A DNA stretch of 24,206 bases. Origin: Fibrobacter sp. UBA4373. GTDB taxonomy: Bacteria; Fibrobacterota; Fibrobacteria; Fibrobacterales; Fibrobacteraceae. Under the pieces are notes generated by a model. The model was not told the DNA's origin and made no database searches. It worked only from the letters and a program-made list of their open reading frames with translations. The stretch spans positions 8,060 to 32,265 of the forward strand of contig DGSB01000072.1 in NCBI GenBank assembly GCA_002390045.1. Direction: 5' to 3'. The translations under genes and the position numbers were made by a program. Shown here one piece after another: positions 23,666-24,206 of this stretch. How positions within the stretch are numbered: position 1 is the stretch's first letter; the number at the start of each line of letters is the position of its first letter.

Positions 23666-24206
23666 ATGAACAATCTTTACTTAGAAAGTTTTCGAACATT
23701 TTTTAAGATAGGATTGTTCACTTTTGGTGGCGGCTATGCGATGATTCCGCTAATCGAAGCGGAAGTTGTCGATAAAAAGCATTGGATCTCGAAAGAAGAT
23801 TTTATGGATTTGCTTGCGATCGCGCAGAGCTGTCCAGGCGTTTTTGCAATCAACATCAGCATCTTTATCGGTTACCGTTTGCGCGGGGTGAAGGGCGGTA
23901 TTTCTTGTGCGGTCGGGACGGCTTTGCCTTCTTTTTTGATCATCCTTTTGATTGCCCTGTTTTTTCACCAGTTCAAGGAAAATCCTTATGTGGCGGCCAT
24001 TTTCCGCGGAATCCGCCCGGCGGTCGTGGCGCTGATTGCTGTACCGACTTTTAACATGGCGAAGAAGGCGAAACTGAACAAGTTTACCATCTGGATTCCG
24101 ATTGTGAGCGCTCTATTGATTTGGCTTTATGGAGTTTCGCCGATTCTGATTATTTTGGCGGCGGGCTTTGCCGGATTCTTTGTGGGAAAGGCAAAACGCC
24201 GAAAAG
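23666..24206 (+). CDS. Chromate transporter (ChrA-type, short form), partial
   Basis: The ORF starts with ATG at 23666 behind GAAGG (23655-23659) and stays open to the window end, so at least 180 residues are seen. It has the CHR-domain signature FKIGLFTFGGGYAMIPLIE near the N-terminus, AQSCPGVFAINISIFIGYRLRG and GTALPSFLIILLIA, with several hydrophobic segments. CHR proteins carry chromate or related anions across the inner membrane. Short single-domain members of about 190 residues usually occur as adjacent pairs that form a heterodimer, so a second chrA-like gene is expected just to the right. It begins 18 bases after the sprA stop with no terminator between, so it is likely co-transcribed with sprA. 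The real substrate in an anaerobe is unclear. Confidence 0.88.
   Translation, partial: MNNLYLESFRTFFKIGLFTFGGGYAMIPLIEAEVVDKKHWISKEDFMDLLAIAQSCPGVFAINISIFIGYRLRGVKGGISCAVGTALPSFLIILLIALFFHQFKENPYVAAIFRGIRPAVVALIAVPTFNMAKKAKLNKFTIWIPIVSALLIWLYGVSPILIILAAGFAGFFVGKAKRRK

Overview
The window looks like a chromosomal segment from a member of the Fibrobacterota (Fibrobacter or a close relative). The main reason is a 2,261-residue protein with the hallmarks of SprA/Sov, the outer-membrane translocon of the type 9 secretion system. That system occurs in Bacteroidota and Fibrobacterota. Other support comes from the Bacteroidota-like sugar phosphomutase (GlmM), many predicted lipoproteins, a strong bias to GAA and AAG codons, and roughly balanced base composition. 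The taxonomic call is inference; no rRNA or tRNA gene is visible.

Layout. Bases 1-2824 (minus strand): an ABC-F ATPase (uup) followed by UDP-glucose 4-epimerase (galE), with a possible terminator cut by the left edge. Bases 2897-7433 (plus): a tight glmM-glmS-scpA operon that combines amino-sugar synthesis for the cell wall with the condensin kleisin ScpA; ScpA starts with TTG and carries a long Ser/Glu/Pro-rich tail. Bases 7430-8813 (minus): an XRE regulator, a YugP-type membrane zinc peptidase and a small CxxC coiled-coil protein. Bases 8977-11101 (plus): an FKBP-type prolyl isomerase lipoprotein with a terminator, then an M23 peptidase. Bases 11102-14417 (minus): a lipoprotein of the metallo-beta-lactamase fold, a cytoplasmic leucine-rich-repeat protein and an S41 (PDZ) protease lipoprotein. 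Bases 14418-14786 are a long AT-rich leader with hairpins and tiny ORFs. Bases 14787-16664 (plus): an AIPR-family protein (abortive infection phage resistance) that is monocistronic and ends in a strong terminator. Bases 16862-24206 (plus): sprA followed 18 bases later by a short-form chromate transporter gene that runs off the window.

How it fits together. Most of the window serves the cell envelope: precursor supply (GalE, GlmM, GlmS), folding and proteolysis (FKBP, M23, S41, YugP) and protein export (SprA). The two least explained items are the AIPR gene with its structured leader, and the XRE gene, whose upstream region holds two related inverted repeats that look like an autoregulatory operator. 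The AIPR gene uses the same codons as the housekeeping genes, so it does not look recently acquired. It is the best candidate in the window for an undescribed system.
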